From Limnephilus marmoratus (Eukaryota; Arthropoda; Insecta; Trichoptera; Limnephilidae): a DNA stretch of 64,000 nucleotides. Location: assembly GCA_917880885.1 (NCBI GenBank), contig OU862928.1:10373721-10437720 (forward strand), in the 5' to 3' direction. A program made the position numbers and the translations under genes. The number at the start of each line of letters is the position of its first letter. Positions within the stretch are counted from its first letter, which is position 1. The notes beneath the pieces are model-generated. The model ran no database searches and had not been told where the DNA came from. It saw nothing but the letters and a program-made list of their open reading frames with translations. Of this stretch, positions 22,619-33,371 are shown piece after piece.

Positions 22619-22956
22619 GGAAGGGGATGAAAGAATCCACTTCCATAAACCAAAAGAGTGCCAATACGTTTCAATGCGCAAACAAAATTGTAACACGCGG
22701 TAGAATGCAATTAATTATGTAAAGTTATGAAAATATTTATGTAGTTATATAAATGCTTTTACCAAATGGTCAAATTGACCGATATAGCAAGAAAAAAATA
22801 ACAAAACATTGAAACGTAAAAATATGATATGTTAATATGATAATATGCGGTAGATAAAACTAAAAGTAAGGTTTGGTACCTATTTAACAATGAAACTAAC
22901 CTAATTGATTTTAAGAATAAAAGTATTATGAACTAACTTCTAAGATGTTGTTAAAT

Positions 22957-23894
22957 CTATTGTGACGGTAAGGGACAGAGTTTAACGACTGCCCTGCGGT
23001 ATATTCCGGAGTTAGTTTTAACTTCCGCAACGCGGATCACCCCATCTGCCCCGGGGTAGACATTGACTATTACCCCAATAGGCCATTGAAGTGGCGCAAT
23101 GTTGTCACTCTTAATCATTACTACAGTGCCTGTCGTTACCGGATTCACATTTGTATTCCATTTCTGGCGAGATTGCAAATTATTCAAATACTCAATTCGC
23201 CATCGGTTCCAGAACGTCTGAACAAGACGATCCACGAGATGTTTGCGTTGTACCAAGTTGACTGGCTCGTCTGACAAATCAGCAGCGGGTAAAGATTTTA
23301 ATGGAGTGAGCGTTAAAAAATGCGCGGAGGTTAGCGGCAATGGAGCCGAAACGTCGTTAACGCTAAACAGATAGCGGGCGTGAATTTAGAATTGCTTCAA
23401 TCTGAGAAAGCACTGTTTGCATCTCTTCATACGTCAGTAGAGAGGTGCCTACTATTTTATTTAAATAACCTTTCAGGCATTTAATGTTACTTTCCCAGAT
23501 CCCACCAAAGTGAGGAGCAATTGTTTTGAGGCGGTTAATGTCTTGAACGGACATCAAAATTTTTGTTTTCCGTTTGGAAGGATCAGTCGTAGATTTCGTA
23601 TTAAAACGTTGTAAAGGCCAATCACTTTTAGGTAATTCGGCAAAGACGGGGCCGTTAAACCATAAAGAATGGTCGATTAGTTGAGAGGGCGTAAGACCCC
23701 GCAACAAGCAGTCGGCGGGATTGTCTGGTCCTTTTATATAATGGAAGCATTCAGCCCCCAGATGGTTTTGTATTTGTGAGACACGGTTGGCAACGAAAGT
23801 CTGCCATTTTGCGGGCGGTGAATTTATCCACGCCAGAGCAACCGTGCTGTTGCAAAAGGCTAAAGTCGTATGAGCTTTCGAATTTGATGTGTAG
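22957..23894 (-). pseudogene. pol: BEL/Pao pol 3' part: RNase H end, integrase remnant, DUF5641-like tail
   Basis: After the SINE site the minus strand continues the RNase H with CNSTVALAWI, FVANRVSQIQ and NPADCLLRGLTPSQL. It then jumps to APHFGGIWESNIKCLKGYLN, the region around the third catalytic acid of the integrase. The zinc finger and the first two acids are missing, so several hundred bases are deleted near 23545. A stop and frame change follow NSRPLSV near 23363. The last 127 codons (FWNRWRIEYLNNLQSRQKW, then VVMIKSDN) match the C-terminal domain of BEL/Pao integrases. The frame ends at TAG 22957-22959. Confidence 0.85.
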
Positions 23895-23898
23895 GTAT

Positions 23899-24318
23899 TT
23901 TTTTTTTTTTTTACAGTGAATACCGCACAAGAATCTCAACTGCTCCCGTCTGGAGCCAGTGAGACTATGGCATCCCCAATTGGGGTATGTTGTGAGGCTG
24001 AAGGTAGTGGGGAGGGGAAGGAGGTGGGGAAGAGGAAGATTAGGAAGTACCTGGCTATTCAGATCTGGTCACCAAATACGGCTAAAGCCACATTCAAGCA
24101 ACGTTTCAATTCTGAATGGTGGTCTTACACCAGGGCGATACTGATAGTATCTTCCACTCTGGAACATGCCGCAAATATACTATATATTTTTTTAAATTAA
24201 TTAATTGTGAAATAACACAAATTAATCAAATAAAATTTATTTGCGCATGCCGGGTTCGAACCCGCGACCTCCGGATTGTGAGACAAGAGTCTTACCCACT
24301 GGGCTACGGAGGTCGTCC
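23899..24318 (-). mobile_element. tRNA-derived SINE inserted in pol
   Basis: The minus strand begins with a tRNA-like head at 24318: A box TAGCCCAGTGGGT and B box GGTTCGAACCC, with a potential anticodon arm between. The body ends in a run of about 14 A at 23899-23912. A 4-bp duplication GTAT flanks it (23895-23898 and 24319-24322). Removing it plus one GTAT restores the RNase H frame, proving insertion into a formerly coding region. It is transcribed, if at all, by RNA polymerase III from the internal boxes. Confidence 0.9.
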
Positions 24319-25004
24319 GTATGCATTAATCGTGCAAGTATAAGTGATCCACATAATTCTAGACGCGCAAGTGAAATCGTCTTAGCCGGAGCGACCTTGG
24401 ATTTAGCGCATAATAAATTAATTGTGGTTTTATCAGTATTCGGACAGTAAACATGTAAGTTTATAACGCTTCCAAATGCGCGTTCGCTTACGTCAGAAAA
24501 TTCGATAAGTGTTAATACATATTGGTATTCGACACCTAAAATGCGAGGAATTTTAATAAATTGCAATAATGGCAATTCCTTTTCAAACTGACGCCAAAGC
24601 GTGACAACTGTGTCAGGAGGAGGATCATCCCAATCCAGGTTGTACTACCATAGATATTTAATTATAAGCTTAGCTAATAATACAACTGGTGCGGCGAAAC
24701 CCATCAAATCCCAAAGACGAGCAATCGTCGAGAGAATATTTCGTTTAGTACACGTTCTTTCGTCGGTGTGTATGACAAATACGAAACGATCAGAAGCGGG
24801 TATCCAATGAAGCCCTAGTATTTTCAGGTTTTCATCGGGATTAAATTCCACATGTTCCTTAACACGACGAGCTGTAGGAATCATGGACAAAAAGTTTGGA
24901 GAATTACCAGAGAATTTTACAAGATCGGATCCTCTCGCGGAGAATAGTTGTAAATTGAGGATAATGCGAAATAGAGCACCTTGTAAATTATTTCCGGTAT
25001 GTAG
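24319..25004 (-). pseudogene. pol: BEL/Pao pol middle part: RT thumb/connection to RNase H
   Basis: The minus frame starts with TGNNLQGALFRIIL (just after the RT palm entry), then passes directly to LVKFSGNSPNFLSMIP, skipping the palm with the catalytic YxDD box. That core was deleted. The rest includes LKILGLHWIPASDRFVF, the Pao-specific linker LMGFAAPVVLLAKLIIKYLW, and the RNase H start FSDVSERAFGSV with KSKVAPAKTISLARLELCGS. A frame change lies near 24576-24645. It is split from upstream pol by the Gypsy derivative and from downstream pol by the SINE. Confidence 0.85.
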
Positions 25005-25285
25005 TGTTAGCAATTAATAAAACGCTAAGTTAATATTCACGATGAAATATATTGTCTCCACGTTAATTGACAATAACAACATTCAAGAATCGGCAAGATC
25101 ATATTCCGCCATTTTGTATTTTCTCCAGCCGTTCGCTCTCCGTGCTGTTGGTAGTTCTCCTCCTTTACCGACCGCCGTAGCTGGTGTAGTTTCCTTGTTG
25201 GCCGCCAGAGGCGACAGCAGTACCTCTGGCGGCGGACGAGCAAACCAAACGTGTGAAGCGGCAATATTTAAATATGCTGCTAACA
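25005..25285 (-). repeat. 3' LTR of the Gypsy derivative
   Basis: 281 bp, identical as far as read to 27682-27962. Starts TGTTAGCA and ends TGCTAACA in plus orientation. No clear purine tract lies next to its inner edge. Confidence 0.93.
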
Positions 25286-25499
25286 CGGCCATACTGACCA
25301 CTGCTTTGACCTCAAAGCAGGAAGCTAAAATAAAAAAAAAATAATTAGACGGATTGAAATTTTTTTCAACCCCACAATGGTACCGACAAACGGATCACAC
25401 TGTTCGCCCTTCCTGACCATTGCAGAAATTTGTTCATCCGGTCAATTCCTCATATTTTCATAAATACGTTACCGTTACTCTTTTACAAGTGCTGCCTTT

Positions 25500-25792
25500 G
25501 GGTAGCCGACACTTTGAAACGATCTTTCGGCAAAACTTCAACCACTTTATAAGGCAAGCTCCGAATCCGATCTTTCAACCTTTTTGCATCCAGGAATTCC
25601 TTTAGAGATATTGACCACCACCGTATCGCCGACACGATACGAGGGTTTCATGAATAGTTTAGAATGAAAACATTTCATCTCACACCTTTGATATTCATCA
25701 AACAGTTCCCATGACTCAACATGTATGACGTTGAAATCCTGCCTCTCACCAGCCATGAGATTATTTTTCATACCGTGCTTTAGCACAAACAT
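25500..25792 (-). pseudogene. Gypsy integrase C-terminal remnant
   Basis: An 81-codon frame contains LFDEYQRCEMKCF and then the YRVGDTVVVNISKGIPG segment of Gypsy integrase C-termini. A frameshift near 25570 moves the continuation (RSLPYKVVEVLPKDRFKVSA, GPY/F-type module) to another frame. There is no catalytic core upstream. It is the seed of the neighbouring tandem array, whose units encode related FDEYQRQQMKRF strings. Confidence 0.7.
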
Positions 25793-25794
25793 AT

Positions 25795-26426
25795 AGTCCG
25801 GAGGCTCTGCCTCTCACCAGCCGACGTGAGATTTATGTACACCGTGCTTCAGCACGCATAACCCAGAGGTTCTGCCTCTCACCAGCCGACGTGAGATTTA
25901 TCAACACCATGCGTTAGCTCGCAAAACCGTGAAGATTCTGCCTCTCACCAGCCTATGTGAGATTATTTAACAACATTGTGTCTCAATGTGTCTTGCCACT
26001 CACCAACCTACGTGAGTTTATGAATCGGTTCGAGTTGAACCGTTTCATCTGCCGCCTTTGATATTGATCAAAAGCACCCGTGTCTCAACACGTACGACCA
26101 TAAGGTCCTGCCACTCACCAGCCTGTGAGTTTATGAATCGGTTCGAGTTGAACCGTTTCATCTGCCGCCTTTGATATTAATCAAAAGCACCCGTGCCTCA
26201 GCACGTACGACCATAAGGTCTTGCCACTCACCAGCCTGTGAGTTTATGAATCGGTTTGAGTTGAACCGTTTCATCTGCCGCCTTTGATATTAATCAAAAG
26301 CACCCGTGTCTCAGCACGTACGACCATAAGGTCCTGCCACTCACCAGCCTGTGAGTTTATGAATCGGTTCGAGGTGAACCGTTTCATCTGCTGCCTTTGA
26401 TATTCATCAAAAGCTTCCGTGGCACC
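25795..26426 (-). repeat. Two tandem arrays (about 62 bp and 113 bp) inside the Gypsy derivative
   Basis: At 25795-25990 about three units of roughly 62 bp share GCCTCTCACCAGCC and GTGAGATT. At 25991-26426 about four units of 113 bp share CCACTCACCAGCCTGTGAGTT, ATGAATCGGTT and ACGACCATAAGGT, more than 95% alike in the two middle units. On the minus strand each long unit carries a FDEYQ-like codon string, so the array grew from integrase coding DNA. Confidence 0.8.
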
Positions 26427-27665
26427 CCAAAAAGGTACGCCATTGCCAAAATTGCCTTGATGACAACTTTCGTGATTGTTTCTGCCTCCGCCTCTAATCG
26501 GCAGTTTTTCATGAAGCCGTCCTGAAGAGCAATAACACGCAGCATTCCGTCCACGCTCTTCACGAAAATTCATAATAAATTGATCTAACCACATGCTCAA
26601 CGCAACAGCAAAAGATATCTCCATTTTCTAAAAACCCCGGGCTTACACATCACATCGCCCAGTATCTCATTTTCCAACAAACATTTAAATAGTTTTCCAC
26701 ATATTTTGTGATAACATTCCTCATCCATGGAAACCACTGTTTGTCCCGGACAGCAGTCAGTGTTTGATAAACACCTTGATGTTTACTCTCATCATGAAGT
26801 ATCCAAAGCCACACCTGATATTTCTAGGTGTACACCATTTCGAATATCTTTGAACCATTTTAACATCGAATCACTTCGATTATCTCCAACATTTCAAACA
26901 ACTTCGAACCATAATACAGGGTTTCGACTTAACTCATCGCCACACATAAACGGGCTAATTTTCGCAAACATAATTCTTTTCAGTTATTGCGTCATCTGCG
27001 ATGTCCATACTTATAGCGAATCACCAAATCGATCCCCCTTTTGTCAGCTAGACGGCTACCAGGATCAGAATTTGTCATCGCCGCGCGAACATTCAGCATC
27101 GTAATTTTGAAACATTTTGAGGTTCCGAACATTTCGCCAATTGTCATCAAGAGATCATATCCATCTGCTATCTTCTGGCCCTGAAGTCAGCTTCCATGAG
27201 TCACTTTGGATTTCAGTTATGCGCCCAGCATATTGCTAGCGAATTTATTTGACATTTTTGACAAATGTCTTCAGTCATCAAATTAGGCTCACGATGATAA
27301 ACACGAAAGGGAAAGGTCGTTTTGACGAATCCGTTGAACCACAAATGAGTTTTCAAGCACCAAATTAAAAAAATTTAATGCGTCCTTTCGGCGGGAACAC
27401 GATCCACGCATTCCTCAGACATCGGGCTTCAATACATCTGTCATCACTGTAATTACGCGGCATTTTTACGTAAATTCACAGCAGAAGTCCAAACATTTCA
27501 CAAGAAAGCCGATACACAGATTGTCACTAAGGCCGAAGGCGTAAAAAATCGCCGGCATCAAAAATAAACAAACTCGAGAGACGCCGTGATGGCCGCCGGT
27601 TGTTTACAAAGCACGAGTTTTTAAGTCAGGCGAACGAAACAAAAGCCAAAAGACACTTGCTTTTA

Positions 27666-27681
27666 CGAATCCCACTTCTGA
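27666..27681 (-). promoter_or_regulatory. tRNA-Leu-type primer-binding site
   Basis: Minus strand TCAGAAGTGGGATTCG directly follows the 5' LTR. It matches the complement of the tRNA-Leu(CAA) acceptor/T-arm sequence at 16 of 16 positions, offset a few bases from the CCA end. This fixes the element's orientation. Confidence 0.7.
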
Positions 27682-27962
27682 TGTTAGCAATTAATAAAAC
27701 GCTAAGTTAATATTCACGATGAAATATATTGTCTCCACGTTAATTGACAATAACAACATTCAAGAATCGGCAAGATCATATTCCGCCATTTTGTATTTTC
27801 TCCAGCCGTTCGCTCTCCGTGCTGTTGGTAGTTCTCCTCCTTTACCGACCGCCGTAGCTGGTGTAGTTTCCTTGTTGGCCGCCAGAGGCGACAGCAGTAC
27901 CTCTGGCGGCGGACGAGCAAACCAAACGTGTGAAGCGGCAATATTTAAATATGCTGCTAACA
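27682..27962 (-). repeat. 5' LTR of the Gypsy derivative
   Basis: 281-bp copy identical to the 3' LTR, next to the primer site. It is joined to BEL/Pao coding DNA, which creates a long but meaningless fused minus-strand frame. Confidence 0.93.
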
Positions 27963-27966
27963 GTAG

Positions 27967-29534
27967 GATGTCATAAAGCGAGTAACCCGAATCGGATTTC
28001 ATACTCGCGTCTAGCACCATGCGAATTTTGGTGGTCAATTTATCTTCGCGAACTACGATATGATGCGGGATTACGTAATGCGGTAAATTAGAATTGTCAA
28101 CTGGGGTAATGTAACCTTTCTGAAGGTATTCGCGCAATATTTTGTCATATTCTAACTTTATTGCGGGTTGAGATATTAAGCGGCGTTCGAAAGACCGAAA
28201 CCTGCGTTCGGCGGCGGGTAACGGTTCACCGAGAACAGAGGGACTGTTTCGAAACGGCAACGCGACGATATAACGACCTGCCGTGTCACGAGAAGTAGTG
28301 AGTTTAAACATATCCTCACACTCTTGTTCCTCAGGCGTTAAAAACTTCTCCTCTGGAATGTCTTCCAATTCAAAGAAGCGCGAAAGGCAAAATTCATCAT
28401 TTTGCGTAAACGTACAAAATGATTGCGTGTTGTTTATACTTGGGTTTTCAATCATCGTTGGGGCAGTACCCAAGATGAGATATCCGAAAGTAGTTTCAAT
28501 GGCAAATGGCTGGCCGAGAGAACCTGATATTTTGTTTGCCTTTAGAATGCGAGCAAACATTTCACATCCCAAGATAATATCAATCTCACCGGGTGTACAG
28601 AATGTTGTGTCTGCTCAGGGCAAATTGTCAAGATACGACAAAGAGGAGCGGTTAATGTTAACAGTAGGCAACTCACTGGTTATGGTTTCTACTACATATG
28701 GTTTAATCGTATACGACTGAGTGATGTCATAACGGGAGAGTAATTTTAAGCAAGTTACGCCATTTGTCACATTTCTCACGTCACCTATTCCAGTGACGTA
28801 AGTACTTGGAGATGACCGCACCGTAAGATTCAAGCGTGAACAGCATTTGCGCGTAATTATGTCCCTTTGGGAGCCGCTATCTATTAGAGCCCGTATCGTC
28901 TGTACCTGGCCCTTAGCGTCTCTGGTAGTGCAAACAGCCGTTCCTAATAGTGCAGTAGTATTTGCACTTGGGCATGAATTTGTCACACATAACGAAACCG
29001 GATTCGAAGAATTTAAGTAATCATTATCGGCATCCGTTTGTGACGCGGGAGATGGTATTGGGTCCGTTTGTGACTTCGGCCCATCAGTTTGTTTGAAATG
29101 CAACAAACTATGATGGTTGAGCGCGCATGTTTTGCATGTAGTCTTCGATTTACAAGCTTTCGTGGTGTGCCTAGTACTGAGGCAGTTCACACAAACTCGA
29201 ATCTTTGATGACTTAATGCAGTTAAATCGCTCGCGTGGTTCTAGACTTGTGAATTTTGAACATTGGTATAAAGGGTGCGATCCCTTTTGACAGCAAAAAC
29301 AAATTTCGATGGAGTTATTATCGAATTTTTCGACATTAATAAATGCCTTTGCGGAATTAGTTTTTTGCGGTTTAGCGGAATAATAATTATTTGAGCCGAG
29401 ACGGCTCGATGTCGGTTGCGTGATTTGTGCGCGATTAAGATTTCGTTGCTGTACTCTTACGAAGTCGATTAGTTCTGCGCTGGACGGTAGATTTTCATTA
29501 TTTTTAATAGAAGATTCATATTTTCTAAATTTAA
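27967..29534 (-). pseudogene. BEL/Pao gag C-terminus, protease and RT N-terminus (copy 1)
   Basis: Minus frame, continuous from the LINE at 29535. It has gag zinc knuckles (CFCCQKGSHPLYQC, CVNCLSTRHTTKAC, then CKTCALNHHSLLH), the aspartic protease (IRALIDSGSQRDIITRK), and the start of pol. A TGA at 28615-28617 interrupts the frame. After it come DTTFCTPGEIDIILGCEMF, GYLILGTAP, the AERRFRSFERRL block and KIRMVLDASMKSDSGYSLYD, which is the first RT motif. The Gypsy derivative sits directly after this. Gag, protease and RT in one frame is the BEL/Pao layout. Confidence 0.88.
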
Positions 29535-30533
29535 GGTCTTAGATATTCGCCAACTATTCACTAAGACAAGCCTATCCTACATACGGAAAAATAACCTACT
29601 GGTGGCTCCACAACATCAAGCCAAAACCCGCTTTTCATCAAATCTGGGATGCATGGTTCCAAAAACTAGAACCACATTCGCTCACCGACAATTTTGGTTC
29701 ATTGCCCCCAAAATATACAATGCATTGAGCACCGATATAAAATCAAGTATTACCATACCTCTTTTTACTATTCGTGTTCAAAATTGGATATTCGAAAGGG
29801 GACGAGATTTCTTTAAAGAATATCTGACTTCCTAACCATTATAAAGGAAAAGAAAATAATTAAATTAACTAAATAAAATATCATACTTCACATATTTTTC
29901 TAACCTGACTTCACTGAAATCTAATCTAACCTAAATATATACTCTTCTAGGTGATTAATTACCTACCTTGACAAACCTCCAGAAAATATTTTAGCTTTCA
30001 TAAAAAAAAAAAAATTATAGATTAACATATTTAAATCTTACTTCTTAGTATTCTATATTTTTATATAGTTATATTTTAGTATTTTATTTTTTATGTATAT
30101 TTTATATAGTATTTTATTTTTAACTTCTTTCAAACATTTTCTTTTTTATAATTATATATATGTATATGTATATATGTGTATGTGTATGTAAGTGTATATA
30201 TATATATATATATGTATGTATATGTATATATATGTATGTATGTGTGTTTGTATGTGCATACGTATACATATATCTTGTTATATTTTACCTTAAATATTTT
30301 TATCTTTTTTCTTTCTCTTGTTTCTAATATCTTATAATTTCTATTTCAAACCTATATTTTGTTCTAGTTCACACATTGTATAATTTATATCATGTATGAT
30401 TACCTTAACACGGGCATTAGCCTAGTATGGTAATCAAGAAAAAAATATAAGAGTGTATTTTCAAAAATTGTATGAAATAAAAAAAAAAAATAAAATAAAA
30501 TAAAATAAAAAAAAAAATAAAAAAAAAAAAAAA
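29535..30533 (+). mobile_element. 5'-truncated CR1/L2-type LINE in gag (copy 1)
   Basis: It starts inside the C-terminal region of the RT protein and ends in a long A-rich tail (about 30478-30533), in plus orientation against the minus-strand gag. The 3' region holds a TATATG microsatellite. Taking it out rejoins gag in frame with no visible target duplication, as is common for CR1/L2-group elements. Confidence 0.85.
29536..29835 (+). pseudogene. LINE RT protein C-terminus (copy 1)
   Basis: 100 codons open to a natural stop: VLDIRQLFTKTSLSYIRKNN, then VPKTRTTFAHRQFWFIAPKIYN and a final FTIRVQNWIFE. This is the conserved tail of CR1/L2/Jockey-group ORF2 proteins (VPRTRT, GP.WN.LP, F...LK pattern), beyond the RT thumb. 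All catalytic domains are absent through 5' truncation, so it makes no working enzyme. Confidence 0.8.
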
Positions 30534-31295
30534 CAGCCTTTACAGTCTCTATGTCAAGACGTTTAAGACCCAGTTGCAACAATATGAATTCTGCGAGGTC
30601 TTTTATTTTCAATTGCTTCAGCGCGGCGATGTTCGTGGAGTATGCATCTGCAAAATTCTCTAAAGAAGCGAGCGTGGCCGAGTTAACTGGAGGTAATTTC
30701 AGCAATCGGTCAAAGTATAATTCAGCGAGAACGCGTTGATCATTATACTTAGTACACAATGCGTCCCAGATAACTTGATAATTTGTACCTGTAGGCGTAA
30801 TAGCTTTGCAAATACTTAATGCTATCTGTATCATCCAGAGAACATTAATGCTACTGTATCATCCAGAGAATCATTCAAATGTATAACTGAATGATATGTT
30901 TCATAAAAAAGAGACCAACTATCCAAATTCCCGTTAAAGCACGCTATTTCCTATGCGGGTAGCTTAATTTGACGGCGAGGTTTCGCAACCGGATTAGACA
31001 GCATATTTGCTTCTGTATATTTAATAACACCGAAGAGTTCTTCAAATGCATTTAATTGAGAATATTCAGCGATTGCTTCCGGATTCAATTCCAGTTCGCA
31101 ATCCACCTTTTCATCTAATATTGTTATAAATTCAGAAAGAATTTTTTCAACAGTAGTTGCGCCTGATAAAAAAGATTGGCGATCGTAAATGCTTTCTGAA
31201 GCTTTCCTTATCTTGTCATACACCGACTGTAGGCTCGCAAAGCTAGCTGCTAGTTTAGCATTTAAACGTTTGAGACGTCTTCCATCCCGAGACAT
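30534..31295 (-). pseudogene. gag: BEL/Pao gag N-terminus (copy 1)
   Basis: Starts MSRDGRRLKRLNAKLA at 31295. The first 114 codons end at a TAG (30951-30953) where copy 2 has a leucine codon (LPALEIAC). The middle contains an approximately 28-bp direct duplication around TCTCTGGATGATACAG (30835-30872) that breaks the frame. The later part, ALSICKAITPTGTNYQVIWD to LGLKRLDIETVKAV, is the DUF1759-type region and stops at the LINE. Confidence 0.85.
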
Positions 31296-31354
31296 TTTCT
31301 TTATTCCGGTTATATTTACAAATATGAAACGTAAAACAACTAAAAATGCGGTTA

Positions 31355-31567
31355 AAGGGTATGCGGTATGCGATACGCGGTATGCGATATGCGGTATAAG
31401 GTATGCGGTATTCGATACGCGGTATGCGGTATAAGGTATGCGGTTTGCTATACGCGGTATGCGGTATGCGATATGCGGTATACGATATAAGGTATAAGGT
31501 ATGCGGTATAAGGTATGCGGTATGATGTATGCGGTTTGAGGTAAGGGGTATGCGGTATGCGGTTAAA
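31355..31567. repeat. GCGGTAT-type satellite between the duplicates
   Basis: About 213 bp built from GGTATGCGGTATGCGATA-like heptamers (TATGCGG, TATGCGA, TATAAGG variants). A practically identical stretch lies at 34421-34634. In copy 1 it is joined at 31567/31568 to the middle of the protease region (GGTTAAAGG joined to AGAGTAATTT), which is the duplication breakpoint. Confidence 0.9.
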
Positions 31568-32367
31568 GGAGAGTAATTTTAAGCAAGTTACGCCATTTGT
31601 CACATTTCTCACGTCACCTATTCCAGTGACGTAAGTACTTGGAGATGACCGCACCGTAAGATTCAAGCGTGAACAGCATTTGCGCGTAATTATGTCCCTT
31701 TGGGAGCCGCTATCTATTAGAGCCCGTATCGTCTGTACCTGGCCCTTAGCGTCTCTGGTAGTGCAAACAGCCGTTCCTAATAGTGCAGTAGTATTTGCAC
31801 TTGGGCATGAATTTGTCACACATAACGAAACCGGATTCGAAGAATTTAAGTAATCATTATCGGCATCCGTTTGTGACGCGGGAGATGGTATTGGGTCCGT
31901 TTGTGACTTCGGCCCATCAGTTTGTTTGAAATGCAACAAACTATGATGGTTGAGCGCGCATGTTTTGCATGTAGTCTTCGATTTACAAGCTTTCGTGGTG
32001 TGCCTAGTACTGAGGCAGTTCACACAAACTCGAATCTTTGATGACTTAATGCAGTTAAATCGCTCGCGTGGTTCTAGACTTGTGAATTTTGAACATTGGT
32101 ATAAAGGGTGCGATCCCTTTTGACAGCAAAAACAAATTTCGATGGAGTTATTATCGAATTTTTCGACATTAATAAATGCCTTTGCGGAATTAGTTTTTTG
32201 CGGTTTAGCGGAATAATAATTATTTGAGCCGAGACGGCTCGATGTCGGTTGCGTGATTTGTGCGCGATTAAGATTTCGTTGCTGTACTCTTACGAAGTCG
32301 ATTAGTTCTGCGCTGGACGGTAGATTTTCATTATTTTTAATAGAAGATTCATATTTTCTAAATTTAA
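31568..32367 (-). pseudogene. BEL/Pao gag C-terminus and protease start (copy 2, truncated)
   Basis: Same as copy 1 over the zinc knuckles and IRALIDSGSQRDII protease motif, but cut at the duplication breakpoint and running into satellite. The 191-codon frame ending at 31448 therefore carries a nonsense satellite-encoded tail and is not a fusion gene. Confidence 0.88.
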
Positions 32368-33028
32368 GGTCTTAGATATTCGCCAACTATTCACTAAGAC
32401 AAGCCTATCCTACATACGGAAAAATAACCTACTGGTGGCTCCACAACATCAAGCCAAAACCCGCTTTTCATCAAATCTGGGATGCATGGTTCCAAAAACT
32501 AGAACCACATTCGCTCACCGACAATTTTGGTTCATTGCCCCCAAAATATACAATGCATTGAGCACCGATATAAAATCAAGTATTACCATACCTCTTTTTA
32601 CTATTCGTGTTCAAAATTGGATATTCGAAAGGGGACGAGATTTCTTTAAAGAATATCTGACTTCCTAACCATTATAAAGGAAAAGAAAATAATTAAATTA
32701 ACTAAATAAAATATCATACTTCACATATTTTTCTAACCTGACTTCACTGAAATCTAATCTAACCTAAATATATACTCTTCTAGGTGATTAATTACCTACC
32801 TTGACAAACCTCCAGAAAATATTTTAGCTTTCATAAAAAAAAAAAAAATTATAGATTAACATATTTAAATCTTACTTCTTAGTATTCTATATTTTTATAT
32901 AGTTATATTTTAGTATTTTATTTTTTATGTATATTTTATATAGTATTTTATTTTTAACTTCTTTCAAACATTTTCTTTTTTATAATTATATATATGTATA
33001 TGTATATATGTGTATGTGTATGTAAGTG

Positions 33029-33061
<33 letters not shown>

Positions 33062-33316
33062 ATGTATATATATGTATGTATGTGTGTTTGTATGTGCATA
33101 CGTATACATATATCTTGTTATATTTTACCTTAAATATTTTTATCTTTTTTCTTTCTCTTGTTTCTAATATCTTATAATTTCTATTTCAAACCTATATTTT
33201 GTTCTAGTTCACACATTGTATAATTTATATCATGTATGATTACCTTAACACGGGCATTAGCCTAGTATGGTAATCAAGAAAAAAATATAAGAGTGTATTT
33301 TCAAAAATTGTATGAA

Positions 33317-33370
<54 letters not shown>
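32368..33370 (+). mobile_element. 5'-truncated CR1/L2-type LINE in gag (copy 2)
   Basis: Duplicate of 29535-30533; the 77-codon ATG frame 32435-32668 equals that of copy 1. The TA microsatellite is longer and the tail is a pure A-run of about 50. It arose by duplication, not by a second insertion. Confidence 0.9.

Positions 33371-33371
<1 letters not shown>

Larger units (their letters stand above)
25005..27962 (-). mobile_element. Non-autonomous Ty3/Gypsy derivative inserted in pol
   Basis: Two identical 281-bp LTRs (TGTTAGC...GCTAACA) flank 2.4 kb of internal DNA, with a 4-bp target duplication GTAG (25001-25004 and 27963-27966). Minus orientation follows from a tRNA-Leu-type primer site next to the right LTR. 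The only protein trace is an integrase C-terminal module (YRVGDTVVVNISKGIPGC, and PYKVVEVLPKDRFKV in another frame) near 25500-25720. There is no gag, RT or integrase core. Removing it plus one GTAG restores the host BEL/Pao frame. Identical LTRs make it one of the youngest events here. Confidence 0.93.
28735..31567. repeat. Tandem segmental duplication, copy 1 (2833 bp)
   Basis: The block from GGAGAGTAATTTT (28735) through the GCGGTAT satellite (to 31567) is repeated from 31568 with only a few differences (AT microsatellite lengths, poly-A length, a nonsense base near 30954). Both copies carry the same LINE at the same site, so duplication followed the LINE insertion. Confidence 0.95.

Noticed and set aside
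24241..24318. A tRNA gene
   Set aside because: A and B boxes are good, but it continues into a SINE body with an A-tail and target duplication, so it is the head of a SINE.
25795..26426. CRISPR-like regularly spaced repeats
   Set aside because: Eukaryotic retroelement interior. The units are contiguous tandem repeats with no unique spacers.
27760..28572. 270-codon minus-strand frame joining pol to a proline- and alanine-rich tail
   Set aside because: The tail is the Gypsy derivative's LTR. The frame is an accidental fusion at the insertion site.
31448..32023. Gag-protease frame with a Tyr/Ile/Arg/Pro repeat tail
   Set aside because: The tail is the TATGCGG satellite read in frame after the duplication breakpoint.
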